From Phycisphaerales bacterium (GTDB lineage Bacteria > Planctomycetota > UBA1135 > UBA2386): 34,776 nt of DNA. How positions within the stretch are numbered: position 1 is the first letter of the stretch; every line of letters begins with the position of its first letter. The notes below the pieces were generated by a model. The model did not search any database, was not told where the DNA came from, and saw only the letters and a program-made list of their open reading frames with translations. Where the stretch lies: NCBI GenBank assembly GCA_020247305.1, contig JADCJE010000154.1, forward strand, positions 1 through 34,776, read 5' to 3'. A program made the translations under genes and the position numbers. Shown here in pieces: positions 1 to 6,591 of this stretch.

Positions 1-48
1 GACGAACTTCCGTCGCTCCATCTCTGGTTCGGTCTGGATCCATGGCAT
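1..48 (-). CDS. IS481-like transposase, N-terminal fragment (cut by window edge)
   Basis: Only the first 16 codons lie in the window. Read on the minus strand from ATG 48-46 they give MPWIQTEPEMERRKFV. The pattern M-P-W-x(5-6)-M-x-x-R-x-x-F-V is the usual start of IS481-type DDE integrase/transposases, in which a helix-turn-helix region follows at once. The assignment rests on this short motif and on the paired terminal repeats just upstream (91-108 and 116-133), which are common at the ends of such elements. The catalytic DDE region would lie outside the window, so whether the gene is intact cannot be judged. Confidence 0.55.
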   Translation of the reverse strand, partial: MPWIQTEPEMERRKFV

Positions 49-90
49 CCGGCCACAGGACCCGATCCGGCCCACGAGGCCAGCACCGAG

Positions 91-133
91 TGTCACCCAT
101 GTGCCCGGACAAAACTGTCACCCATGTACCCGG
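91..133. repeat. Two 18-bp direct repeats at IS end
   Basis: TGTCACCCATGTGCCCGG (91-108) and TGTCACCCATGTACCCGG (116-133) match at 17 of 18 positions. They are probably transposase-binding repeats of the element whose gene starts at 48. Confidence 0.8.
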
Positions 134-163
134 GTTGGACCGCCGATATCCGGCAGCATCGTG

Positions 164-180
164 CCCCCCCTCCCCCCCCC
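164..180. repeat. Near-homopolymeric C tract (C7 T C9)
   Basis: Seven C, one T and nine C sit in the intergenic space just outside the IS end. Such tracts are slippage-prone and hard to sequence, so their exact length is uncertain. No coding frame spans it. Confidence 0.8.
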
Positions 181-201
181 GCCGGGGACAACAACGCGGC
201 G

Positions 202-431
202 GATCGCTTGGTTGTTGATGGGCGATTTTGCCGACTTCCCCGAGCGGCGATCCCGCCGGCGCAGCACGTGGCGAAGCCAGTCGCCGCCGCAGGCGCGTCG
301 GCCGCGGTAACGTCCACCGCGCGGTGCAGAAATCGCGGCCGAAAGCGCCTTCGCCAGTGCCTTACCTGGATGGCTGCGGGCCGTGCCGGCCCGGGCTCGG
401 CTGCGCATCAGCCAACAACAACCAAGCGATC
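202..431. repeat. 16-bp perfect inverted repeat, about 230 bp end to end
   Basis: GATCGCTTGGTTGTTG at 202-217 is the exact reverse complement of CAACAACCAAGCGATC at 416-431. Similarity continues weakly for another 10-15 bp inward. The right arm lies 11 bp beyond the stop codon of the Cys-rich lipoprotein gene. The spacing would suit a small non-autonomous element (MITE-like) or two copies of a longer dispersed repeat. I see no obvious target-site duplication. Confidence 0.7.
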
Positions 432-442
432 AGGCACGCCGG

Positions 443-1036
443 TCACTTCTTCGTGCAGCAGCAGGCGCCGCCAGCCGGCTTGGCCGCGGCCTTCTCGCCC
501 TTGTCCCCACAGCAGTCGCCACCGGCCTTGCCGTCCTTCTCGCTGCAGCAACCGGCTTCGCTTTCGTCCTCGCCATCCTCGTCGTCGCAGCAACTGCCGC
601 ACGTGCCGCCGAGGCCGGTCTCGACTGCCTTGGCGACTTCGCGCGCCTTGGCGATGGCCTGGTCGCGGTTCATGCCATCCGTCTTGAGGGTGACGCCGCA
701 GACCGCCGTCGCCTTGCCGTCCTTCATGCAGATCGGAACGGTGACGTCGAGCGCGCCCTTCTCCTCCAGCACGACCTCCTTGCCGGTCTCCATCGCCTTC
801 TTGTCCTCGGCGTCCGACGCCTTGCCGACGCGATCGGCGGCGGTGCTGGCGCACGTCTTCAGCGCGCCGTCCTCGGCGCAGTGGATCGACAGGCGGGTGA
901 CGGTCGGGTTCGCCTTGGCAACCGTGTCGACCACGGTCTGCGGGGCCTTCGACGAATCGCAGCAGGCACCGGTCGTCGAGCACGCGGGGAACATGGCGAC
1001 GGCGAGGAGGAACAGGGGCAGGAGCAGATTGCGCAT
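443..1036 (-). CDS. Cysteine-rich lipoprotein of unknown function
   Basis: This is a 197-residue protein. A lipoprotein signal (MRNLLLPLFLLAVAMFPAC) predicts lipidation at Cys19. A mid-region of about 100 residues has spaced cysteines (IHC, TCAS, PICMKD, AVCG) and a helical segment rich in Ala/Lys/Glu. The last ~55 residues are an Asp/Glu/Lys/Gly-rich tail with repeated CC and CCC groups (SCC, GCC, DCC, ACCC), ten cysteines in all. The tail looks like a metallothionein-like metal-binding segment, but I recognise no family. ATG 1036 is chosen because only there does a clean signal peptide follow; the longer open frame upstream has no such signal. A likely -10 box (TATTCT) lies at 1078-1073. 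Metal or thiol chemistry at the membrane is an inference. Confidence 0.8.
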   Translation of the reverse strand: MRNLLLPLFLLAVAMFPACSTTGACCDSSKAPQTVVDTVAKANPTVTRLSIHCAEDGALKTCASTAADRVGKASDAEDKKAMETGKEVVLEEKGALDVTVPICMKDGKATAVCGVTLKTDGMNRDQAIAKAREVAKAVETGLGGTCGSCCDDEDGEDESEAGCCSEKDGKAGGDCCGDKGEKAAAKPAGGACCCTKK

Positions 1037-1072
1037 GGTCGGGATCCGGAAGGGTTCGCTTCGAAGGGCGCG

Positions 1073-1078
1073 AGAATA
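1073..1078 (-). promoter_or_regulatory. Candidate -10 box TATTCT
   Basis: TATTCT on the minus strand lies 36 nt before the ATG at 1036, which would give a short leader of about 30 nt. No clear -35 box is visible. Confidence 0.45.
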
Positions 1079-1134
1079 GCCCACCGCGCGACCCGCCGGC
1101 AACGCCGCCCGACTGCGTAGCTGACCCGCCGATC

Positions 1135-1171
1135 GCGCGCGCCGGGCGGCGTGGCCTTCCGTGACGCCGAC
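1135..1171 (-). repeat. Dispersed intergenic repeat, partial copy D
   Basis: Positions 1145-1171 are identical over 27 bp to 32445-32471. On the minus strand 1156-1135 match 29825-29846 over 22 bp. The copy sits between the divergent genes starting at 1036 and 1191 and contains the GTG at 1161, which therefore is not a likely start codon. Confidence 0.75.
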
Positions 1172-1174
1172 TCC

Positions 1175-1180
1175 TAACCT
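1175..1180 (+). promoter_or_regulatory. -10 box TAACCT, near-leaderless
   Basis: TAACCT ends 10 nt before the ATG at 1191. A transcript starting 6-8 nt downstream of it would have almost no leader. The same arrangement recurs at many genes in this window. Confidence 0.5.
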
Positions 1181-1190
1181 GCCGCGCCGC

Positions 1191-2135
1191 ATGACCGCGG
1201 GTTCGCCGCTGCAGCACTGGGGCCTTCGCTTCTTCGGCGGCATCGCCCTGCTGGCGCTCGGCGGCAGCGGCGCGCTGCTGCGCCTCCTGCACCTGCCGGC
1301 GGCGCTCTGGCCGTTGTCGGTGGTCGTCGGCTTCGTCGGCTTCCGGCTGGCGCTCGCGGCCGCCGGACCGCTCGCCCGCCTCGTGCTGCTGCAGCGGCGG
1401 GCGCAGACCGCCTGGAACGATGCCGCCCGCAACGCCTTCATGCGCGCCTCGCTGCCGCGGCGCATCTACTACCTGTTGGCGTCGGTCGCCGCCGCCGACG
1501 GCCCGATGTCCGCGGCGGAGCGGCTGGCGATCCGGCACTTCGTGCTCGAACGCTTCGCCGACCCGGTGGCGGCGAACGACCTGCACGATTGGGAGGCGCA
1601 GCCGTTCCCGGTCGACGACCGCACCGGCCTCGCGGCGCGCATTGCCATGGGCCTCGAGGCGTCCGAGCTCGATTCGCTGTTCTGTTGGTGCTGCTTCGTC
1701 GCCTTCGCCGACGGCCGCTACAACGACGCCGAGAACGACGCGCTGCGGCAGGTCGCCGCCGGCCTTGGCATCGGCGCCGCGCGCGCCCGCATGCTGTTCC
1801 AACTCGCGCGCGCACAGCAACTCCGCGGCGAACGCGCGGGCAACGGCCGCAACAACGGCCGCAACGACGACGGCAGGCGCGATGGCCGCAGCGGCGCGCG
1901 ACCGGCTGCCGCGCCACCGCCTGCCGACGCGCGCCAGCGCGCGCTCGACGAACTCGGCCTGCCCGCCGACGCGACGCCGGCGCAGATCCGCAAGCGCCAC
2001 CGCGAACTGGTGCGCAAGTTCCATCCCGACGCGCAGCCGCACCTCGGCCCGGTGGCGCAGCGCGAGGCCACCGAGCGCTTCACCGCCATCCAGCGCGCCT
2101 ACGAAACGCTGACGGCGGACGGCGGCGCGGCGTAG
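1191..2135 (+). CDS. Membrane-anchored TerB/J-domain protein (DjlA-like)
   Basis: This is a 314-residue protein. Residues ~12-58 form one or two hydrophobic segments (GGIALLALGGSGALL; LWPLSVVVGFVGF) that anchor it in the membrane. Residues ~85-205 resemble a TerB-like helical domain (YYLLASVAAADGPMSAAE; FADGRYNDAEN). A charged Asn/Arg/Pro-rich linker leads to a C-terminal J-domain (about 248-314) with the HPD motif in KFHPDAQPH, the part that stimulates DnaK ATPase. TM plus TerB plus J is the layout of DjlA-type co-chaperones. ATG 1191 is preferred over GTG 1161: the GTG lies inside a dispersed repeat, and a -10-like TAACCT lies between the two. The gene is followed 9 nt later by an osmC-like gene, so the two are probably co-transcribed and may both belong to stress protection. 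Confidence 0.88.
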   Translation: MTAGSPLQHWGLRFFGGIALLALGGSGALLRLLHLPAALWPLSVVVGFVGFRLALAAAGPLARLVLLQRRAQTAWNDAARNAFMRASLPRRIYYLLASVAAADGPMSAAERLAIRHFVLERFADPVAANDLHDWEAQPFPVDDRTGLAARIAMGLEASELDSLFCWCCFVAFADGRYNDAENDALRQVAAGLGIGAARARMLFQLARAQQLRGERAGNGRNNGRNDDGRRDGRSGARPAAAPPPADARQRALDELGLPADATPAQIRKRHRELVRKFHPDAQPHLGPVAQREATERFTAIQRAYETLTADGGAA

Positions 2136-2138
2136 GCT
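2133..2138 (+). promoter_or_regulatory. Candidate -10 box TAGGCT before the OsmC gene
   Basis: TAGGCT overlaps the stop codon of the J-domain gene and ends 6 nt before ATG 2145. It matches the TAnnnT pattern seen at other starts and could give the osmC-like gene its own leaderless transcript. The TAG of the stop codon contributes half of it, so chance is possible. Confidence 0.35.
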
Positions 2139-2144
2139 CTGGCG

Positions 2145-2549
2145 ATGGTCACGATCACCGCCAAGTACGAAGGCGATCTCTGCTGCACGGCCGTGCACGG
2201 CCCGTCCAGCGCGACGCTGTCCACCGACGCGCCCAAGGACAACGAAGGCCTCGGCCGCTACTTCTCCCCAACCGACCTCGTCGCCACCGCGCTCGCAACC
2301 TGCATCCTGACGACGATGGGCATCGTCGCCCGCCGCCACGGCATCGAACTCAAGGGCGCGCGCGCCAAGGTCGAGAAGCACATGCAGGCGAGTCCGCGGC
2401 GCATCGCGCGGCTGCCGGTCGAACTGCACGTCGCCGGCGTGTTTACTGCCGAGCAGAAGAAGCTGCTGGAAGCGACCGCCCACGCCTGTCCGGTGCACAA
2501 GAGCCTGCACCCAGACATCGACGCGCCGATCACGGTGCACTGGGACTGA
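2145..2549 (+). CDS. OsmC family peroxiredoxin-like protein
   Basis: This 134-residue cytoplasmic protein has the usual length for the OsmC/YhfA group. The two redox cysteines are in place: Cys53 in ALATCILTTM, at the start of the central helix, and Cys115 in HACPVHKSL. 'YFSPTDLVATALATC' is the typical family motif. Proteins of this family reduce organic hydroperoxides through the Cys pair. The gene follows the TerB/J-domain gene by 9 nt on the same strand. Nothing looks truncated. The exact substrate cannot be told from the sequence. Confidence 0.93.
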   Translation: MVTITAKYEGDLCCTAVHGPSSATLSTDAPKDNEGLGRYFSPTDLVATALATCILTTMGIVARRHGIELKGARAKVEKHMQASPRRIARLPVELHVAGVFTAEQKKLLEATAHACPVHKSLHPDIDAPITVHWD

Positions 2550-2672
2550 CGACGCGGTGGCCTGCGCCAACGCTGGCGGCACGGCGACGAAGCGGCGACC
2601 AGTGCCTCCCGCCGACCCTGGGCCCCCGTCACGACGCCGGCCGCTCGCGTGCGCGGCGACGACCCGATCGGA

Positions 2673-2817
2673 GTCTGCGTCACGGCATGCCACGCCGCCC
2701 GGCACGCGACTCGGCGTTTGGGAGCTCGCCGCCGGGCTTTGGCGAATCCAACGCTGCGTCGCCGTGACACGCGTCGCCCCAGCCGCGAATCCACGCACCG
2801 GATCGGCCTGCGTCCCG
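2673..2817 (+). repeat. Dispersed intergenic repeat, copy A
   Basis: Segments of this 145-bp stretch recur elsewhere. 2771-2796 matches 29909-29934 with one mismatch in 26. 2689-2703 matches 29826-29840 exactly. The GCTTTGGCGAA.CCA segment (2736-2750) recurs at 29873-29887. 'CCGGATCGGC' near 2799 recurs in copy C on the other strand. The order of the segments is the same in all copies. Confidence 0.75.
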
Positions 2818-2886
2818 TGACGCAGACTCCCGGCAGCCATCCCGTTACGGTCGAGCCAACCGTCGTGCCGATGCGCCGCGACGCAC

Positions 2887-2895
2887 GGGGGGGGG
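2887..2895. repeat. G9 homopolymer tract
   Basis: Nine consecutive G lie about 85 bp before the start of the secreted-protein gene at 2980. The length may be variable or mis-called. A role in expression is only a possibility. Confidence 0.8.
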
Positions 2896-2979
2896 CGGGT
2901 GGACGAAGAGGGCACGCCAGTTACCGTCTTGGTCGGGCGCTCTAGACCTGAGACGCCCACGTCTGCCATCCGAAACATC

Positions 2980-4707
2980 ATGAACAAGACCCTCTCCCTG
3001 CTCGCCGCGCTCTCCTGCGGCGCCGCGCTGACGGCCCAGTCGCCGCTCAACGTCTTCCCCGTCGCTCCCGTCGGCTACTACGGCTGGAACACGCCGCCTC
3101 CGATCACGAGCGTCATGGTCAACATGACCGTGACGTCGCAGGTCACGCTGCAGGCGATCTCGACGCTGCTGTCCACGCCCGTCGGCGTCGTCGGCACGCT
3201 GGAGATCTGGCGGACCAACCCCGGCATCACCACCTACGTCGGCAGCGAGACCGTCGCCGCCAACTGGTCGCTCGCCGCATCGGGCCGCATCGAGGGCAAG
3301 GGCACGACCGGCACGCTCGCGTCGCTGACCAGCACCAGCTGCCAGGAAAACGGCGCCGGCGGCGGCCTCGTCCTCAACCCGGGCTCGTTCGGACTGCTGG
3401 TCCGCTACGTCGGCGTCAACCCGTTCCTGATCGCCGTCGGCACGCCGCAGACGTTCACCAACGCCGAGCTCTCGGTGAGCGGCGGCTCGCTGCAGTACAC
3501 GCCGTGGACGACGCCGATCGCGGCGGTCGGCGGCACGACCGGCTTCACCGCGTGGGGCTTCCGCGGCTCCTTCCTCTACGCCAACGGCTCGGTGCCGCAC
3601 GCGTGCGCCGAGGCCTCGAACTACGGCGCCGGTTGCTACACCGCCAACGGCTCGGCCTTCCAGGAGTGGACCGACAACGCGACGCCCAACGCGGCGGCGG
3701 CCGCGAGCGCGGCGCTGACCGGCAAGTCGCTCAAGTTCCTGCCAACCGGGTCGGGCTACATCATGCTGCCGGGCACGGCCGCCGGTTATGTCGCCCCGAC
3801 GGCGGCGGCGACGGCGCTGACGCTCGGCGACGACAACGAGGCCGTCGTCCCCCTGCCGGGCGCGTTCGCCTACCCGGGCGGCTCGACGAGCAACCTGTTC
3901 GTGCACGCCAACGGCTATGTGTCGGTCGGCAGCAACAACACGCTGCCCGGCGGGCCGAACTACCTCCCGGAGATCCCGGCGATGCTGAGCGCCACGGAGA
4001 CGGCGTGGTGGTCGTGGCACGACTACAACCCGACCGAGACCGGCAGCGGCCAGGTCAAGTCCGAGGCGGTCGGCACCGTCACCTACATCACTTGGGACGG
4101 CGTCGAGAGCTACCCGACGACGACGGCCAATCCGAGCACGCTGCAGTTCCAGTTCGACATCGCGACCGGTGAGGTCACGATCGTCTGGCAGTCGATCACG
4201 GCCACGGGGCCGATCGCCTACCTGCAGCAGCAGGACCACATCATCGGCTTCTCGCCGGGCGGCGTGTCGCCGAACAGCGGTCTGTTCAACATCACGACGC
4301 TGGTCTCGCAGCTGCTGACGGTGCCGGAGCGCTTCCCGCTCCAGGTCAGCACGACCAGCAAGCCGCTGCTCGGCCAGACCGTCACCATCGACACGTCGAG
4401 CCCGCCGAACCTCGGCCTCGGCGTCAACTTCCTGTCGCTGGTGCAGATCCCGGGCCCGGGTCTCGACCTCGGCATCCTCGGCGCGCCGGGTTGCGCCGCC
4501 CTGGCGGACATCAACGCCGGCACGGGCAACGCGCTCTCGAACCTCGGCCTGCCGGGCCTGTCGCTGCAGTCGTCGCTGCCGCTGCCGAACAACCCGGCGC
4601 TGGCCGGCGTGCGCGTGTTCAGCCAGTCGGCGTGGCTCGATGCGACCGCGAACGCGCTCGGCATCATCACGTCGAACGGCCTCGAACTGGTCGTCGGCAT
4701 CTACTGA
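2980..4707 (+). CDS. Secreted protein with Planctomycete-type C-terminal module
   Basis: This is a 575-residue exported protein. MNKTLSLLAALSCGAALTAQ is a signal peptide with an AxA-like cleavage site. Residues ~20-210 are beta-rich, Thr/Ser/Val-rich repeats. The middle region ('LFVHANGYVSVG', 'WDGVESY', 'LQFQFDIATGEVTIVWQS') resembles beta-sandwich surface domains of the nidogen-like type. The last ~110 residues contain PGCAALADIN and LPLPNNPALAGVRVFSQS, which align with the end of the protein at 18417-20759. No catalytic motif was seen. I expect a cell-surface or extracellular structural or adhesion role. ATG 2980 is chosen because the signal peptide starts there; an upstream in-frame ATG would bury it. 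Confidence 0.85.
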   Translation: MNKTLSLLAALSCGAALTAQSPLNVFPVAPVGYYGWNTPPPITSVMVNMTVTSQVTLQAISTLLSTPVGVVGTLEIWRTNPGITTYVGSETVAANWSLAASGRIEGKGTTGTLASLTSTSCQENGAGGGLVLNPGSFGLLVRYVGVNPFLIAVGTPQTFTNAELSVSGGSLQYTPWTTPIAAVGGTTGFTAWGFRGSFLYANGSVPHACAEASNYGAGCYTANGSAFQEWTDNATPNAAAAASAALTGKSLKFLPTGSGYIMLPGTAAGYVAPTAAATALTLGDDNEAVVPLPGAFAYPGGSTSNLFVHANGYVSVGSNNTLPGGPNYLPEIPAMLSATETAWWSWHDYNPTETGSGQVKSEAVGTVTYITWDGVESYPTTTANPSTLQFQFDIATGEVTIVWQSITATGPIAYLQQQDHIIGFSPGGVSPNSGLFNITTLVSQLLTVPERFPLQVSTTSKPLLGQTVTIDTSSPPNLGLGVNFLSLVQIPGPGLDLGILGAPGCAALADINAGTGNALSNLGLPGLSLQSSLPLPNNPALAGVRVFSQSAWLDATANALGIITSNGLELVVGIY

Positions 4708-4741
4708 GGTGCCCTTGCCGGCGGCTGCGGCCGCCTGGCCC

Positions 4742-4778
4742 GGGTCGATGCGCTGCGCGCCGCGCGGCGCATCGATCC
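4742..4778 (+). terminator. GC-rich hairpin after the secreted-protein gene
   Basis: GGGTCGATGCGC (4742-4753) pairs with GCGCATCGATCC (4767-4778) with one G.U pair, around a 13-nt loop that can itself fold. It starts 35 nt after the stop at 4707. There is no U-tract, so it may act as a hairpin-only terminator or as an mRNA stabiliser. Confidence 0.5.
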
Positions 4779-4832
4779 GACCGCGGCAGGTCACGCCGCC
4801 CGCCGCGCGCCGCCGCGGCGACGCCCGCGGGC

Positions 4833-4838
4833 TATGCT
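4833..4838 (+). promoter_or_regulatory. -10 box TATGCT, near-leaderless
   Basis: TATGCT ends 9 nt before the ATG at 4848 in an otherwise extremely GC-rich stretch. It implies a transcript with a leader of about 0-3 nt. No Shine-Dalgarno sequence precedes the ATG. Confidence 0.55.
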
Positions 4839-4847
4839 GCTCCCCCG

Positions 4848-6221
4848 ATGCGTTCCATCGCGCCCACCACCGCGCTCATCGCCCTCGCTGCCGTCGCGGC
4901 AGCGCAGCCTCCGACGGGCTACTACGCCACCGTCACGGCGACTTCGGCGACGCAGTTGCGCGCGACGCTGCACGCGGTGATCGACGACCACGTGCGCATT
5001 CCGTACACGGCGTCGTCGACCGACACGTGGAACGTGCTCGAACTCGCCGACCAGGCGCCCGGCAGCACGACGCAGATCCTCGACCTCTACAAGAACACGC
5101 TCTACCAGAAGCAGGGCGGCGGCAACACGTTCTACAACCGCGAGCACGTGTGGCCGAACAGCTACGGCTTCCCGGTCGACGTCGCGACCAACTACCCCTA
5201 CACCGACTGCCACGCGCTGTTCCTCTGCGACATCGCCTACAACGCCGCGCGCGACAACAGCCCGTTCCTCGCCGCGAGCGCGTCGTGGACCGAGTTCGCG
5301 ACGACGCCGAACGGCGGGCAGGGCGGCGGCACGGGCGCCTTCCCGGGCAACAGCAACTGGAGCAACGCCAGCCTGTCGCCGATCGGCGGCTGGCAGACCT
5401 GGAACGGCCGCCGCGGCGACGTGGCGCGCGCGCTGTTCTACATGGACGTGCGCTACGAGGGCGGCACGCACGGCGGCACCGGCGCGAGCGAACCCGACCT
5501 GCGCCTGACCGACGACCTGTCGCTGGTGCAGGCGAGCGCGACCGGCAACAACGTGTCGGTCGCGCACATGGGCCGGCTCAGCACGCTGCTGCAGTGGCAC
5601 CAGGAAGACCCGGTCGACCAGAAGGAGCTCCAGCGCAACAACGCGGTGTTCGCCGCGCAGGGCAACCGCAACCCGTTCATCGACAACCCGGCCTGGGCGC
5701 AGTGCCTGTACCTCGGCCAGTGCGTGCGCGTCCGCCACGCCGAGATCTGGATCAACGAGTTGCACTACGACAACACGGGCGCCGACGTGGGCGAGTTCGT
5801 CGAGCTCGCCGGTCCGGCGACGATGCGACTCAACGGCTGGATGCTGCTCGCCGTCGACGGCGCGACCGGCCAGCCGTACGCGCGGTTGCGGCTCGGCGGC
5901 GCCTTTCCCAACCAGCAGAACGGCTACGGCACGCTGTCGTTCGCGTTCGCCGGCCTGCAGGACGGCCCCGACGCCATTGCGCTGGTCAGCGCCGACGGCG
6001 CCGTCGTGCACTTCATCGCGTACGAAGGCGCCTGCACCGGCGTCGGCGGCGCGATCGCCGGCGCGCCGGCCGTGCAGCTGCCGATCAGCGAGCCGGCGTC
6101 GACGCCCGTCGGCCAGTCGCTGCAGCTGACCGGCACGGGCAACCATGCGGCGATGTTCACGTGGAGCGGGCCGGCAGTCGCGACGCCCGGCCAGAAGAAC
6201 GCCGGCCAGACGTTCCAGTAG
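4848..6221 (+). CDS. Secreted endonuclease I family nuclease with lamin-tail domain
   Basis: This is a 457-residue exported protein. The signal peptide is MRSIAPTTALIALAAVAAAQ. Residues ~20-295 belong to the EndA/endonuclease I family. The catalytic motif NREHVWPNSYG (residues ~97-107, His100) is the His-Me-finger core that binds Mg2+ and cuts DNA or RNA without sequence preference. Other family landmarks are 'TDCHALFLCD' and 'RGDVARALFYMDVRYEG'. Residues ~300-455 form a lamin-tail domain (IWINELHYDNTGADVGEFVEL), often fused to bacterial extracellular nucleases. The likely job is degrading extracellular nucleic acids for nutrients. The stop codon at 6219-6221 is separated by 1 bp from the convergent MmcQ gene. 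Confidence 0.93.
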   Translation: MRSIAPTTALIALAAVAAAQPPTGYYATVTATSATQLRATLHAVIDDHVRIPYTASSTDTWNVLELADQAPGSTTQILDLYKNTLYQKQGGGNTFYNREHVWPNSYGFPVDVATNYPYTDCHALFLCDIAYNAARDNSPFLAASASWTEFATTPNGGQGGGTGAFPGNSNWSNASLSPIGGWQTWNGRRGDVARALFYMDVRYEGGTHGGTGASEPDLRLTDDLSLVQASATGNNVSVAHMGRLSTLLQWHQEDPVDQKELQRNNAVFAAQGNRNPFIDNPAWAQCLYLGQCVRVRHAEIWINELHYDNTGADVGEFVELAGPATMRLNGWMLLAVDGATGQPYARLRLGGAFPNQQNGYGTLSFAFAGLQDGPDAIALVSADGAVVHFIAYEGACTGVGGAIAGAPAVQLPISEPASTPVGQSLQLTGTGNHAAMFTWSGPAVATPGQKNAGQTFQ

Positions 6222-6222
6222 C

Positions 6223-6591
6223 TCACCGGCGCGGGCGCTTCGCCGCGCGGTCGCTGCCGCCCCGCGGCCCCTTGCGCCCGGGCCGCGCCGCCGCGACCGC
6301 CGCCTGCCAGGCCTCGAGCAACGCCATGCGCGCGAACGCTTCGTCGACCTCGGCCAGCGCGAGCAGCGTGCAGCCGGCGCGGCCCCAGGCGCCGGTCGCA
6401 GGCTTCACCCCAGGCGCGCCGACGAGCCGGCGCTGCACGGCGGGCGGCACGCGCACCATCGCCGTCGCGCCGTCGGGGTGCAGCGTCGCGAACACCCGCC
6501 CGGCGACCCGGAAGTCGGGATGCCCCTGATGCTCGCCGGCGACGGCGTCGGGCAAGGCGAGCGCGCAGGCGGCGAAACGCGCCGGGCTCAT
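6223..6591 (-). CDS. MmcQ/YjbR family DNA-binding-like protein with basic tail
   Basis: This is a 122-residue protein. Residues ~1-100 match the MmcQ/YjbR (CyaY-like fold) family: MSPARFAACALALPDA at the start, then GHPDFRVAGRVFATLHPDG and the conserved 'GWGRAGCT'-like segment (AWGRAGCTLLAL). The last ~20 residues are strongly basic (PGRKGPRGG, AKRPRR), which would suit nucleic-acid binding and is not a constant part of the family. The ATG overlaps the TGA of the synthetase gene by 4 bp (ATGA at 6591-6588), so translation is probably coupled. It is the third gene of the minus-strand operon starting at 12198. Why it accompanies a peptide synthetase is not clear. Confidence 0.88.
   Translation of the reverse strand: MSPARFAACALALPDAVAGEHQGHPDFRVAGRVFATLHPDGATAMVRVPPAVQRRLVGAPGVKPATGAWGRAGCTLLALAEVDEAFARMALLEAWQAAVAAARPGRKGPRGGSDRAAKRPRR

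Larger units (their letters stand above)
1..133 (-). mobile_element. End of an IS481-like insertion sequence
   Basis: The 5' part of a transposase-like frame (1-48) is preceded by two direct copies of TGTCACCCATGT(G/A)CCCGG at 91-108 and 116-133. The copies differ at one base and are spaced 25 bp apart. Closely spaced repeats of this kind usually serve as transposase binding sites at an IS end, so the element boundary is probably near 133-140. The rest of the element lies outside the window, and the exact terminus and target duplication cannot be defined. Confidence 0.5.
134..442. other. Intergenic region, no gene seen
   Basis: I see no convincing gene between the IS end and the stop codon of the Cys-rich lipoprotein gene. 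Short open frames exist on both strands, but they are Arg/Pro-rich products of the high GC content and carry no family signature. The stretch holds a C7-T-C9 tract (164-180) and a 16-bp perfect inverted repeat (202-217 with 416-431). Confidence 0.7.
2550..2979. other. 430-bp intergenic region carrying a dispersed repeat
   Basis: No gene is supported here; the short open frames lack signatures. The stretch carries repeat copy A (2673-2817) and a G9 tract (2887-2895). Around 2930-2950 lies an AT-richer stretch with TTGG and CTAGAC that might hold the promoter of the secreted-protein gene at 2980. Confidence 0.7.

Noticed and set aside
1161..1163. GTG as start of the TerB/J-domain gene
   Set aside because: It lies inside the 27-bp dispersed repeat, and a -10-like box sits downstream of it; ATG 1191 fits better.
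2557..2820. Small open frame between the OsmC and secreted-protein genes
   Set aside because: It coincides with repeat copy A, and its translation has no family signature or signal peptide.
408..3050. 880-codon minus-strand open frame across three genes
   Set aside because: It overlaps the well-supported Cys-rich, TerB/J and OsmC genes in another frame and has no protein-like features.
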